Shown here piece after piece: positions 35,522 through 43,963 of a stretch of 64,000 nt of DNA (its first letter is position 1; every line of letters starts with the position of its first letter). Under the pieces are notes generated by a model, which saw only the letters and a list, made by a program, of their open reading frames with translations, had not been told where the DNA came from and did no database searches. A program made the translations under genes and the position numbers. Origin of the DNA: Sphingobacterium sp. UBA5670 (lineage in GTDB: Bacteria > Bacteroidota > Bacteroidia > Sphingobacteriales > Sphingobacteriaceae); assembly GCF_002420705.1 (NCBI RefSeq), contig NZ_DIIM01000014.1, forward strand, positions 121,612-185,611. The letters run 5' to 3'.

Positions 35522-36094
35522 TTGGAAAAACTCAAAGAACATTTAAAGAAATTTATCGATGTCGATCCGATCGAATTAGATGGAATACTGGATTACTTTA
35601 AGACAAAAACGGTCGCAAAAAAAGAAAATATACTGGAAGAGGGACAGGTTTGTAAGTCTCATTTTTTTGTTTCGAAAGGTGTTCTCCGTAAATTCTTTGT
35701 GAATGAAAAAGGCGTCGAACAAACGACCGAATTCGCCATAGAAAATTGGTGGATTACAGACAATACGGCCTTCGAACATAAGCTTGTAACTTCATTTTAC
35801 ATTCAGGCAGTGGAAAAGTCGGATTTAATTTATATTAGCCAGGAAAATCAGGAAAAATTAGTAGCAGCATTTCCCATGATGGAACGGTATTTTCGATTTG
35901 TTTATCAAAGAGCATACGCTGCAGCACAAATGCGGGTTAAGTATTTATTCTCTTTATCTAAAGAAGAATTTTATCATGATATGCTCCGTAAATATCCCGA
36001 ATTCGTACAACGTGTCCCACAATACCTTATTGCGTCCTATTTGGGATTCACACCGGAATATCTTAGTGAAATCCGGAAAAAAATAAACCTCTGA
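35522..36094 (+). CDS. Crp/Fnr-family transcriptional regulator
   Basis: A 190-aa regulator with a TTG start (MEKLKEHLKKFI), preferred because homologues begin this way and no upstream ATG exists. The cyclic-nucleotide-binding fold is seen in 'KENILEEGQVCKSHFFVSKGVLRKFF' (in part) and 'TTEFAIENWWITD'. The C-terminal winged helix is short: 'QYLIASYLGFTPEYLSEIRKK'. The Arg that contacts cAMP phosphate in Crp is not evident, as in many Bacteroidota members. A TAGCTTTG box (35490-35497) lies just upstream and would give a leader of under 20 bases. Confidence 0.88.
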   Translation: MEKLKEHLKKFIDVDPIELDGILDYFKTKTVAKKENILEEGQVCKSHFFVSKGVLRKFFVNEKGVEQTTEFAIENWWITDNTAFEHKLVTSFYIQAVEKSDLIYISQENQEKLVAAFPMMERYFRFVYQRAYAAAQMRVKYLFSLSKEEFYHDMLRKYPEFVQRVPQYLIASYLGFTPEYLSEIRKKINL

Positions 36095-36127
36095 AATGAC
36101 TATTGGAGTTTTCTCTGTAATTACAGT

Positions 36128-36613
36128 TTAGTAGCATTGATCTGAATCTGCAACGCGGAAGGGACGAATCTGAAACTGAACTTGTTGTTCTTTGGCATAG
36201 TCTTGAACCAATTTTTCGAATTTTTCCATCGCCTTTTCCTCGGAAGTAGCAAAGCAGTGTAGGCTTAATTCTAAAGGTTTTTCTGAGGTTGGTGGATCAA
36301 TACGTAATTGTCCAACTTCGGAGAGGACAACAGCAAAAGAAGTCTTGCAGATTTCAACTTCTAAATGTGGGTCTACTAATTGAGATGAAATGCTATAATA
36401 GAATTCATTATTCTGGATCTCTTCCTTAAAAGGATCTAAATAGGTCGTAACAATAGAGCGATAGCCATATTTAGCATTGCCAAAAAAGTGGTCAATATAT
36501 TCCTGTGCTTTTTCGTATGTTGAGAAGACACCTTCCAAATTGGTGAATAAATCTGGATCTTCTTTTACTTCTTTTGAAACTACTGTATATACCTTAATGG
36601 GGTTGGTTGTCAT
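36128..36613 (-). CDS. Hypothetical protein
   Basis: A 161-aa cytosolic protein without a recognised family. The start 'IKVYTVVSKEVKEDPDLF' and 'VFSTYEKAQEYIDHFFGNA' suggest a small alpha/beta fold, and a second half 'SLHCFATSEEKAMEKFEKLVQ' repeats the same strand-helix order, so it may hold two related halves. It converges with the Crp/Fnr gene, 33 bases apart. Confidence 0.55.
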   Translation of the reverse strand: MTTNPIKVYTVVSKEVKEDPDLFTNLEGVFSTYEKAQEYIDHFFGNAKYGYRSIVTTYLDPFKEEIQNNEFYYSISSQLVDPHLEVEICKTSFAVVLSEVGQLRIDPPTSEKPLELSLHCFATSEEKAMEKFEKLVQDYAKEQQVQFQIRPFRVADSDQCY

Positions 36614-37227
36614 ATTTTATATGCTACTGTTTGTACATTAAGTGAGTTTTTCTGCAAAAAAACTAATTTAAGACTTTATTAAAGAATAATCTTAAGATAA
36701 AATCATCGTTTTAAAATAAAAAATTTCCTTTGTTAACTTGTAGCCTGTTTAGAGCAGGTGTTTGTGCTTTAAAGTTGTATATAATTTTCGTATTCTCCAA
36801 ATTTTTTACTGATTGTTTTTATTGGGTTTTCGAAAGTGGAAGTGATTTGGTTTGGAAATGATGAGAGACGAAAAGTGTACTTAGTTCAAGGCCTCGCTAC
36901 AGACATTTTTGGTTACAAAATTGGATTTCACCTTGAGATATGATGCGCTTGCTCTTTTTGAAAGGAATGACCTGTTTTTTTAGCATGATTCAAACGTTTT
37001 CGTAAATAAATCATATCATTTGATTCATTTCACTTATATTAATTGATATATTGTTTTGCTAAGTCGATTAAACCATGACCGATAAGTAAAAGGGAGCGAG
37101 TCTGGCTCGAAAGTTAAATGTGGCATCGCCACTAGATTTTCGACAGCACTGGTGCAGTATTGTTAGGGTTGACGAACCAATGATGAATAAATAAACCGGG
37201 TCAATAGACTCAAGATCAAATTTTACA
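36614..37227. other. 614-nt intergenic region ahead of the DUF1080 gene
   Basis: No gene was seen. The first 470 bases are plain AT-rich DNA. The last 130 bases contain a more GC-rich structured part at 37097-37178 (separate entry). A defensible -7 box was not found. Confidence 0.55.
37097..37178 (+). promoter_or_regulatory. Candidate structured leader of the DUF1080 gene
   Basis: Four small stem-loops follow in 82 bases: CGAG-tctgg-CTCG, GTGGC-atc-GCCAC, GCA-ctgg-TGC and GGTT-gacg-AACC. The second is enclosed by TCGAAA (37107-37112) and TTTCGA (37138-37143). The last ends 49 bases before the ATG. The density of perfect short stems is unusual for this AT-rich genome. A regulatory RNA role is inference. 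Confidence 0.35.
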
Positions 37228-38619
37228 ATGAAAAGAAATACACTATTTAAATCTGTTTTAATGGCAGCAATGGTAAGCAATGCTGTATTTTCATATGCCC
37301 AGACAGATAAGAGTAATGAGAAAGGTTGGACAAACCTTTTTGACGGAAAAACACTAAATGGCTGGAAATCTGTTGGAGGAAAAGCCCCTTATTCTATCGA
37401 GGGTGATGCTATCGTTGGTCGAATGACAAAAGGTACGCCCAATTCTTTTTTGATTACTGAAAAAGAATATGGTGATTTCATATTGGAACTGGATGTTAAA
37501 CTTGAAGGCAACGAAACAAATTCAGGTATCCAGACGCGGAGCCATCTTGATCCCAAGGCCAATGATGGGCGCGGACGCGTCTATGGAAGGCAAGTTGAAA
37601 TAGATCCCTCTTCCCGTGCATGGACGGGTGGAATATATGACGAGGCACGCCGTGGATGGATTTATCCATTGGATTTAAATGAAAATGCCAAAAAAGCCTA
37701 TAAAGTAGAAGAATTCAATCACATTCGAATTGAAGCGATCGGTGACGAGCTCCGTACCTGGGTCAATGATATTCCCGTAGCTTATGTCGTTGACACAATC
37801 GATAGAACAGGTTTTATCGGATTACAGGTACATGGTATTCCACCGAAATTGGATGGAAAGAAAGTTTATTTTAAGAATATTAAAATAAAAACAACCGACC
37901 TTAAATCAAAAGGTTTTCCAAAAGATCGCTATATCGTCAATCTGAAGCCCAACGATTTGGCAGATGCTGAAAAGAAGAAAGGTGTTAAGCTCTTGTTTGA
38001 CGGTAAAACTAATAAGGGCTGGCGGAGCATCCACGGTGATAAATTCCCTGAGCGTGGCTGGGAAGTTAAGGATGGACAAATGACTGTTCTAAAATCTGAT
38101 GGTGGGGAGTCGACCAATGGTGGTGATATCGTCACGAAAGATAAGTACGCTGTGTTTGATCTTTCTTTTGAGTTTAAGCTTAGTCCGGGCGCCAATAGCG
38201 GTGTTAAGTACTTTGTGACTTTAAAGGAAAAATCAAAGGGATCGGCAATTGGTTTAGAATATCAGGTGCTGGATGATGCTTTACACCCTGATGCGAAACT
38301 CGGACGGGATGGAAATCGCACCTTAGCATCTCTTTATGATCTTATTACATCCAATCGTGACGACCGTGCACGCAGACCGATCGGCGAATGGAACAGAGGT
38401 CGGGTTGTTGTTACAGCAGATAACAAGGTTGAGCATTATTTAAATGGCATTAAAATGTTGTCTTATGATCGGGGCTCCAAAGCCTTTAAAGATCTGGTCC
38501 AAATCAGCAAATATAAAGACTGGGAAAACTTTGGGGAAGCGAAGGAAGGCTTTATTCTTTTGCAGGATCATGGTGATCGGGTTTCCTTTCGCAGTATAAA
38601 AATCAATACACCCAATTAA
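37228..38619 (+). CDS. Exported protein with two DUF1080 (3-keto-glycoside hydrolase-type) domains
   Basis: Secreted 463-aa protein with a signal peptide ending near SYAQ. It has two copies of the DUF1080 lectin-like fold: residues about 32-215 ('WTNLFDGKTLNGWKSVGG', 'NSGIQTRSH', 'GRQVEIDPS') and 250-463 ('GVKLLFDGKTNKGWRS', 'GANSGVKYFV', 'GLEYQVLDD', 'LYDLI', 'WNRGRVVV'). Members in gut Bacteroides cleave 3-keto-glycosides made by a Gfo/Idh/MocA oxidoreductase. Here exactly such a gene follows 11 bases later, so the pair probably does oxidation-assisted deglycosylation in the periplasm. Confidence 0.88.
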   Translation: MKRNTLFKSVLMAAMVSNAVFSYAQTDKSNEKGWTNLFDGKTLNGWKSVGGKAPYSIEGDAIVGRMTKGTPNSFLITEKEYGDFILELDVKLEGNETNSGIQTRSHLDPKANDGRGRVYGRQVEIDPSSRAWTGGIYDEARRGWIYPLDLNENAKKAYKVEEFNHIRIEAIGDELRTWVNDIPVAYVVDTIDRTGFIGLQVHGIPPKLDGKKVYFKNIKIKTTDLKSKGFPKDRYIVNLKPNDLADAEKKKGVKLLFDGKTNKGWRSIHGDKFPERGWEVKDGQMTVLKSDGGESTNGGDIVTKDKYAVFDLSFEFKLSPGANSGVKYFVTLKEKSKGSAIGLEYQVLDDALHPDAKLGRDGNRTLASLYDLITSNRDDRARRPIGEWNRGRVVVTADNKVEHYLNGIKMLSYDRGSKAFKDLVQISKYKDWENFGEAKEGFILLQDHGDRVSFRSIKINTPN

Positions 38620-38630
38620 GCTCACTCATT

Positions 38631-40046
38631 ATGAATCATTATTTATCGCGCAGAAGCTTTGTTAAACAGTCCGTTATTGCTGCAGGAGCTGTTATGCTGT
38701 CCAATAGTGTCTTGGGAAAGGTCAATTTGGCCAAACCCAATGAACGTGTCAATTTGGCCTGTGTAGGCTTAGGCAATAGGGCGGCAGACATCATTAAAGA
38801 ACTCTATAAGACCGGGCTCTGTAATATCGTCGCCTTATGTGATGTAGACCTTGGCGCTAAACATACACAAGAGATTTTGGGCATGTTTCCCGACGCACCT
38901 AAATTTAAGGATTTTAGGGTGATGTTTGACAAAATGGGCAATCAGATCGATGCTGTAAGTATCGGAACACCCGATTTTTCGCACTTTGCCATAACCATGC
39001 TTGCACTGGACTTGGGTAAACATGTTTACGTGGAAAAACCAATGGCGAGAACATTCCTTGAAGTCGAGCTTATGGCAAACAAAGCTCGGAAAAATCCTAA
39101 ACTTGCCACCCAAATGGGGAACCAAGGGCACTCTGAAGCAAATTATTTTCAATTTAAAGCCTGGAAAGAAGCCGGCATCATTAAGGATGTGACGCGCATA
39201 GATGCGCACATGAATATGCCGCGCAGATGGCATGGCTGGGACGTCAATATGAAGGGCTTTCCTGCCGCAGAGATGATACCCGAAACATTAGACTGGGATC
39301 TATGGCAAATGCAGACCATAGGCCACAATTATAATAAGGATTTTGTGAATGGCCAATGGCGTTGCTGGTATGATTTCGGAATGGGGGCCTTAGGCGATTG
39401 GGGAGCACATATCTTGGATACAGCACATGAATTTTTAGATTTGGGGCTGCCTTCAGAAGTATCCGCGGTAAAGCTCGATGGGCATAATTCGTATTTCTTT
39501 CCGATGTCTTCGACCTTAAAATTTCATTTCCCAAAAAGGAAAAAAATGCCGGCATTAGATATTAATTGGTATGACGGACTGGATAATTTGCCGCCTATAC
39601 CAGAAGGCTATGGTGTATCTGGACTGGACCCTAATATTCCTGCACCAAGTACGGGGAAATTAGAACCCGCTAAATTAAATCCCGGAAAAATTATCTATAG
39701 CAAGGATTTGATATTTAAAGGTGGCTCCCACGCCAGTACGCTGCAGATTATTCCAGAAGCCAAGGCTAAAGAAATGGAGTCTCGGTTACCGGAAGTGCCA
39801 AAATCACCATCAAACCACTTCGCTAATTTCTTAAAAGGCTGTAAAGGCGAAGAAAAGACCCGCTCGGCTTTTGAAATTGCAGGTCCTTTGAGCCAAGTGT
39901 TTTGTTTAGGTGTCATTGCACAACGTTTAAACAGCAAATTGATACTGAATACTCAGACAAAAGAAATTGTCAATGATAACTTTGCCAATGCTCTTTTAGC
40001 CGGACCTCCACCGGCTAGAGGCTGGGAACAGTATTATAAGATGTAA
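38631..40046 (+). CDS. Tat-exported Gfo/Idh/MocA-family oxidoreductase
   Basis: NAD(P)-dependent sugar oxidoreductase of 471 aa. It begins with a twin-arginine signal (SRRSFVK, 6-12, then a hydrophobic stretch), so it is exported folded, probably with its cofactor bound. The Rossmann part shows 'NLACVGLGNRAADI' and the family motif 'GKHVYVEKPMAR' with the conserved Lys. The C-terminal half has 'GMGALGDWGAHILD', where the D-x-x-x-H of this family sits. Paired with the DUF1080 gene upstream. Likely oxidises C3 of a glycoside to allow cleavage. Confidence 0.9.
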   Translation: MNHYLSRRSFVKQSVIAAGAVMLSNSVLGKVNLAKPNERVNLACVGLGNRAADIIKELYKTGLCNIVALCDVDLGAKHTQEILGMFPDAPKFKDFRVMFDKMGNQIDAVSIGTPDFSHFAITMLALDLGKHVYVEKPMARTFLEVELMANKARKNPKLATQMGNQGHSEANYFQFKAWKEAGIIKDVTRIDAHMNMPRRWHGWDVNMKGFPAAEMIPETLDWDLWQMQTIGHNYNKDFVNGQWRCWYDFGMGALGDWGAHILDTAHEFLDLGLPSEVSAVKLDGHNSYFFPMSSTLKFHFPKRKKMPALDINWYDGLDNLPPIPEGYGVSGLDPNIPAPSTGKLEPAKLNPGKIIYSKDLIFKGGSHASTLQIIPEAKAKEMESRLPEVPKSPSNHFANFLKGCKGEEKTRSAFEIAGPLSQVFCLGVIAQRLNSKLILNTQTKEIVNDNFANALLAGPPPARGWEQYYKM

Positions 40047-40073
40047 TAAACCAGTAATTGGGTATACAACAAG

Positions 40074-40101
40074 AAGGGCAATGTGACACATTGCCCTTTT
40101 T
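40074..40101 (+). terminator. Terminator after the oxidoreductase gene
   Basis: Stem AAGGGCAATG with CATTGCCCTT (loop TGACA), followed by TT and a T-rich tail (TTTTTAT). It ends the DUF1080/oxidoreductase transcript. Confidence 0.75.
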
Positions 40102-40302
40102 ATGTTTGAAATGAAAAGTTTTTCCTGAAATATTCGATTTGCAGGCTCAAAATATATAAAGGAGCCGGAAAGTTGGAAAAGTAGGATAATATCAAGCAGA
40201 TTGAGACAAATAGGCACTATTTTGATCAGTCCTGGTAGAAAGCAATTGTCAGTCCTTAGCTATATTTGTTGTGAAGCAATTCCATTCATAAACCTTTATG
40301 TC

Positions 40303-41961
40303 ATGTATAAAGTCTCCTTGCTCCTTATTGGAGCTATAGCATTCGCCCTAAACGCCAATGGTCAGGACTCATCGTCCCAGGTTTTTCAGGCCACCCACCG
40401 GTATCTTAAAATTCCGATTAAAAATGGTGCCCCAAAACGTAATATCGAATTATGGTCGGGAAAGGATAAAATAAGATGGTTCGATGCAGAACTTGCTGAC
40501 AGTGTATTCGACTGGATTGCGTATCTTGATATTGAGAAATGGAAAGGACAGCAGCTTAAAGTAATCACAAATGCCGCGGACAAAGAAATCCGTCTGTTCA
40601 ATCCGCTTATCCAGAGTGATACGGATGATAACACGAATGTCTATGTCGAAGCGGGGCGGGGCCAATTTCATTTTTCGGCCAAACGTGGCTGGCTGAATGA
40701 TCCTAATGGTCTGGTCTTTTTTAACGGACAATATCATCTATTTTTTCAACATAATCCCTATGGTACCAACTGGGGGAATATGCATTGGGGGCACGCGGTC
40801 TCGTCCGATCTGGTGCATTGGAAAGAAATCGGAGAAGCATTATATCCTGATGAATCGGGCGTCATGTTTAGCGGCGGAGCTGTGGTGGATAGTAGCAATA
40901 CCACAAAACCTATGATCCTATTTTATACGGCTGCAGAGAAATCCTGGGGACAGGGCTTGGCATATAGCTTGGACGGTCAGAAATTTGAGAAAATGCCACA
41001 GCACATCTTAGCTAAAATAACAACAGGTAACCGAGACCCTAAGGTCATTTGGCATGCTGGAACACAGCATTGGGTCCTTGTGCTGTATGTAGAAGATGGG
41101 CATGAGCAACATACCATGCAATTGTTTACGTCAAAGGATATGAAAGAATGGACATTTGCCAGTAAAATAAAGGGCGGGAGAGGGAATGATCGCTATTTAT
41201 TTGAATGCCCAGAGTTCTTTGAACTCGCGGTAGATGGTAATCCGAAAAATAAGAAATGGGTCTTAACAGGTGCCAATAGTCAATACGCAATCGGAAATTT
41301 CGACGGAAAATCATTTCACCCGGAAATTGAACGTCTGTTTAGTCAATATGGACGCGACTACTATGCCGCACAAACTTTTAGCAATGAACCAAAAGGGCGC
41401 CGGATTGAAATTGGCTGGTGGCGTACGCATACAAATCAAGGGGGCTCGGCTTTTAATCAATCGATGAGTATTCCGATGGAGCTTAAACTAAGAACAACAG
41501 AAAAAGGTGTTCGTCTTTTTCGGGAGCCTGTCGTAGAACTACAAAAATTGAGAAAAGAAAAACATAGTATTCGCGGAAAGAAGGTAAATGCCAGTCTTCC
41601 CAATGTGTTACAGGATTTCAAAAATGAACTTGCAGAGGTCAATCTTGTCATTGATCCCCAAAGTGCCAAAAATATCCAGATCAATGTAAGAGGATTGGCC
41701 ATGAACTATAATGTATTGACCGAAGAACTTGTTGTTGATAATGTCAGGGCTCAGGTACCGTTGCGAAATAAAAAATTAGCATTTAGGTTGTTTGTCGATC
41801 GGACAGGCATAGAGCTGTTTGCCCAGGATGGAGAAGTTTATATGCCGATAAATTATAATTTCGACCGGAATAATCTAAATTATGAGCTTACCGCTTATCA
41901 GGGTGAAGCTTTATTGGAATCTGCAGATCTATACACACTTAAAAATATATGGTCCAAATAG
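40303..41961 (+). CDS. Secreted GH32 fructan hydrolase
   Basis: From the ATG at 40303 (signal peptide MYKVSLLLIGAIAF, cleavage near NGQD) the protein has 552 aa. The frame upstream to 40201 is not a signal peptide. The catalytic triad of GH32 is complete: nucleophile D133 in 'WLNDPNG', D245 in 'NRDPK', and acid E301 in 'FECPEFF'. Other landmarks are 'YHLFFQHNPYGTNWGNMHWGH' (in pieces) and 'FSGGAVVD'. It would release fructose from levan, inulin or sucrose. A TATATTTG box lies at 40261-40268, with a poor -33. No fructokinase or SusCD neighbours are in the window. Confidence 0.92.
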   Translation: MYKVSLLLIGAIAFALNANGQDSSSQVFQATHRYLKIPIKNGAPKRNIELWSGKDKIRWFDAELADSVFDWIAYLDIEKWKGQQLKVITNAADKEIRLFNPLIQSDTDDNTNVYVEAGRGQFHFSAKRGWLNDPNGLVFFNGQYHLFFQHNPYGTNWGNMHWGHAVSSDLVHWKEIGEALYPDESGVMFSGGAVVDSSNTTKPMILFYTAAEKSWGQGLAYSLDGQKFEKMPQHILAKITTGNRDPKVIWHAGTQHWVLVLYVEDGHEQHTMQLFTSKDMKEWTFASKIKGGRGNDRYLFECPEFFELAVDGNPKNKKWVLTGANSQYAIGNFDGKSFHPEIERLFSQYGRDYYAAQTFSNEPKGRRIEIGWWRTHTNQGGSAFNQSMSIPMELKLRTTEKGVRLFREPVVELQKLRKEKHSIRGKKVNASLPNVLQDFKNELAEVNLVIDPQSAKNIQINVRGLAMNYNVLTEELVVDNVRAQVPLRNKKLAFRLFVDRTGIELFAQDGEVYMPINYNFDRNNLNYELTAYQGEALLESADLYTLKNIWSK

Positions 41962-42064
41962 CATTTTTTCAATATGCACAGCACACCTATGGTATTCCTT
42001 GTTCGCTGAGTTGCACATGCTGAAGAAAGTCTATATTGCTTTTGAGTGTATCATGTGGGAGGGT

Positions 42065-42129
42065 AAAAAAAAAGGTTTTCAAACGGGGAGAATGAAAACC
42101 TTAAATAACCAATTATAAACCTAAATTAT
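42065..42129 (-). ncRNA. Small-RNA-like element, copy B, with its own promoter
   Basis: Read on the minus strand: leader with ATAATTTAGG and ATAATTGGTTA, stem AAGGTTTTCA (42102-42093) and TGAAAACCTT (42081-42072), loop TTCTCCCCGTT, then nine Ts. The leader matches copy A (15221) at 25 of 27 bases. The stem sequence is different but still pairs, which argues for a selected RNA. A promoter lies directly upstream, so this copy should make a 65-nt stand-alone transcript. It also lies 104 bases beyond the GH32 stop, antisense to any readthrough. Confidence 0.65.
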
Positions 42130-42136
42130 GATGATA

Positions 42137-42168
42137 CAAATATAAGTGTATTTACTACACTATGCAAA
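42137..42168 (-). promoter_or_regulatory. Promoter of the copy B small RNA
   Basis: On the minus strand TTTG (42168-42165), 20 bases, TATATTTG (42144-42137): a full match to the Bacteroidota promoter. The start point falls at about 42130, the first base of the element. The remainder of the 352-base gap between GH32 and DinB genes shows nothing else. Confidence 0.65.
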
Positions 42169-42313
42169 TTTATTTTAAAATAATTTGATGTTCTTTAAAC
42201 AAATTAAAAGAAGTCATTATTTTTACTTTATCAAAGCTTGTCTTTACTTGCACATTTTGCTAGGTAAACATAGCAGCGGATAAATAGTAGAAAATAAGAG
42301 ATTATATATAGCT

Positions 42314-42811
42314 ATGGAAAATTTAGAAGTGTGGATGCGCGGGCCCATTGCAGGAATTCCCGATCTGTTGCAGCCTGTTGCACATACACTTTTGCAGGTT
42401 GCAGAGGATGTTTCAACCTATACTGACCAACTGTCTCCACAACAGCTTTGGACAAAACCCTGTGGGAATGCCAGTATAGGTTTTCACTTACAGCATATCA
42501 GTGGGGTGATTGATCGCATGTTTACTTATGCTGAAAACAAGCCGTTAACGGACGAACAATTTGATTACCTCCATAGAGAAGGCAAAGAAAATGTCGATAT
42601 TAGTCCTGCATCTCTTGTCGAAAACTTACATGAACAGATCAAACAATCTTTGCAAAAATTAACTTTAATCGATCCGGATACGTTGGCCGAGCAACGTTTT
42701 TTGGGAAGAAAGCGCATTCCTACCACATTGATTGGCCTGTTGTTTCATGCTGCCGAACATGCACAGCGTCATGTGGGGCAATTGCTGGTGACGGCACGTT
42801 GCCTCCAATAA
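42314..42811 (+). CDS. DinB-family protein
   Basis: A 165-aa four-helix protein of the DinB/YfiT superfamily, usually metal-binding with three His residues. Visible: 'GFHLQHISGVIDRMF' (first His helix) and 'LFHAAEHAQRHVGQLLVT' at the C-terminus (remaining His residues). Some members are thiol-dependent transferases, but the substrate here is not known. A decayed copy of its 3' end lies at 45242-45352. Confidence 0.85.
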   Translation: MENLEVWMRGPIAGIPDLLQPVAHTLLQVAEDVSTYTDQLSPQQLWTKPCGNASIGFHLQHISGVIDRMFTYAENKPLTDEQFDYLHREGKENVDISPASLVENLHEQIKQSLQKLTLIDPDTLAEQRFLGRKRIPTTLIGLLFHAAEHAQRHVGQLLVTARCLQ

Positions 42812-42830
42812 AAATGATGCTATATTAAAT

Positions 42831-43199
42831 CTATTTATTGAATTCTGGAGCTTGCTTTAACTTTTCTCCCCATTTTCCCAGTTCCTCGATGATCGGTTTG
42901 AGCTGATAACCAAGCTCGGTTAGTTCATACATAACACGTGCCGGCACTTCCGCATATACTGTACGTTTTACAACTGCACTATCTTCCAGTTTCCGCAGCT
43001 GTAAGGTCAGCATGCGTTCGGTAATATCGGGTAAACATTTTCTGATCTCCGTATAGCGTAAACTTCCATTGATGAGATAGCAACATATTGCTAAGGCCCA
43101 TTGACCGCCAATTACATTGGCTGCAAAAACTTCAGGACAGTCATTTTCAAGTTTCCTTTTATTCGAAAAATTAGTAGAACTCGCTTTAATTTTAGTCAT
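42831..43199 (-). CDS. HxlR-family transcriptional regulator
   Basis: A 122-aa winged-helix regulator from the ATG at 43199 (MTKIKASS). A start nine codons earlier is possible. The family features are 'CPEVFAANVIGGQWALAICCYLINGSLRYTEI' (given in part as VIGGQWALAICCYL), 'LPDITERMLTLQLRKLEDSAVV' and the wing 'PARVMYELTELG'. The N-terminal Cys followed by helix 1 is a possible redox sensor. It converges with DinB and diverges from the reductase gene at 43354, its likely target. Confidence 0.88.
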   Translation of the reverse strand: MTKIKASSTNFSNKRKLENDCPEVFAANVIGGQWALAICCYLINGSLRYTEIRKCLPDITERMLTLQLRKLEDSAVVKRTVYAEVPARVMYELTELGYQLKPIIEELGKWGEKLKQAPEFNK

Positions 43200-43243
43200 A
43201 CGCACATTTTTTATAGTACCTAACATTGGGTTGCCGATGAGCC

Positions 43244-43268
43244 AAAATAGTAATTATGTCGCTATTTT
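43244..43268. promoter_or_regulatory. Inverted repeat in HxlR/reductase intergenic region
   Basis: AAAATAG (43244-43250) and CTATTTT (43262-43268), spacer 11 bases, in the 154-base divergent intergenic region. Possible HxlR operator. No independent copy was found. Confidence 0.35.
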
Positions 43269-43353
43269 TAAATCACAGTCATGTCCTTTATTAAAACTGC
43301 CTGCATGAAATGGCTAGACGTGGTGGCTTGTGCATATATACATAAATAAAAAA

Positions 43354-43884
43354 ATGAAAACATTAATAGTCGTTATTCATCCCAATTTTGAAGCATCCCA
43401 AATGAATAAAAGATGGGTCCATGAATTAAAGAAACAACCGGATCTTTATGAGGTCCATGATTTACATCAGTTGTATCCTGATGGTAAAATTGATAGTGTA
43501 GCAGAACAGCAGCTGATGGAAAAATATGACAAAATTGTATTTCAATTCCCTTTTTACTGGTTTAACTGTCCGCCATTTTTTAAGCAATGGCTGGATGAAG
43601 TGCTTACTTATGGATGGGCTTATGGTAAGAAGAGTGGTTACAGACTGGCAGGAAAGAAAATTGCGTTGGCAATCTCTGCAGGTATCGATGAACGGGAATA
43701 TGGGGCTTCGGGAAAGTATAAATACCCTATGGAACAATTAACAAGTCCGTTTGAAATTACTTTTGACTATGTTAAAGCGGATTATCAAAAGCCTTTTGTC
43801 TTTTATGGAATAGAAAATGATTCAAGCCCCGAATGGATAGAACAGGGCGTTACGGACTACCTTCGCTTTTTGGAGCAATTTTAA
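43354..43884 (+). CDS. NAD(P)H-dependent quinone-type oxidoreductase (flavodoxin-like fold)
   Basis: A 176-aa protein from the ATG at 43354; eight codons upstream are in frame but are an AT-rich leader. Family traits of the KefF/MdaB-type reductases: 'LIVVIHPNFEASQMN', 'YDKIVFQFPFYWFNCPPFFKQWLDEVLTYGWAYG' (in parts) and 'GKKIALAISAGIDEREYG'. It transfers two electrons from NAD(P)H to quinones through FMN. Divergent from an HxlR regulator, the same logic as the old yellow enzyme locus at 28.6-30.1 kb. Confidence 0.9.
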   Translation: MKTLIVVIHPNFEASQMNKRWVHELKKQPDLYEVHDLHQLYPDGKIDSVAEQQLMEKYDKIVFQFPFYWFNCPPFFKQWLDEVLTYGWAYGKKSGYRLAGKKIALAISAGIDEREYGASGKYKYPMEQLTSPFEITFDYVKADYQKPFVFYGIENDSSPEWIEQGVTDYLRFLEQF

Positions 43885-43925
43885 TTATCAATAAGCAGGC
43901 TGGTTTATTTTTCGATGGAAGAAAT

Positions 43926-43954
43926 GAGAAAGCACCCTTTTAGGATGCTTTCTC
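43926..43954. terminator. Hairpin between convergent reductase and SDR genes
   Basis: GAGAAAGCA pairs with TGCTTTCTC, with CC/GG inside the loop, in the 79-base gap between two convergent genes. The T-run is weak, so a bidirectional terminator is a moderate call. Confidence 0.5.
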
Positions 43955-43963
43955 TTGGTCGTT

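Noticed and set aside
37068..37280. 70-aa minus-strand frame across the DUF1080 start
   Set aside because: It lies over a real signal peptide and the structured leader. Likely chance.
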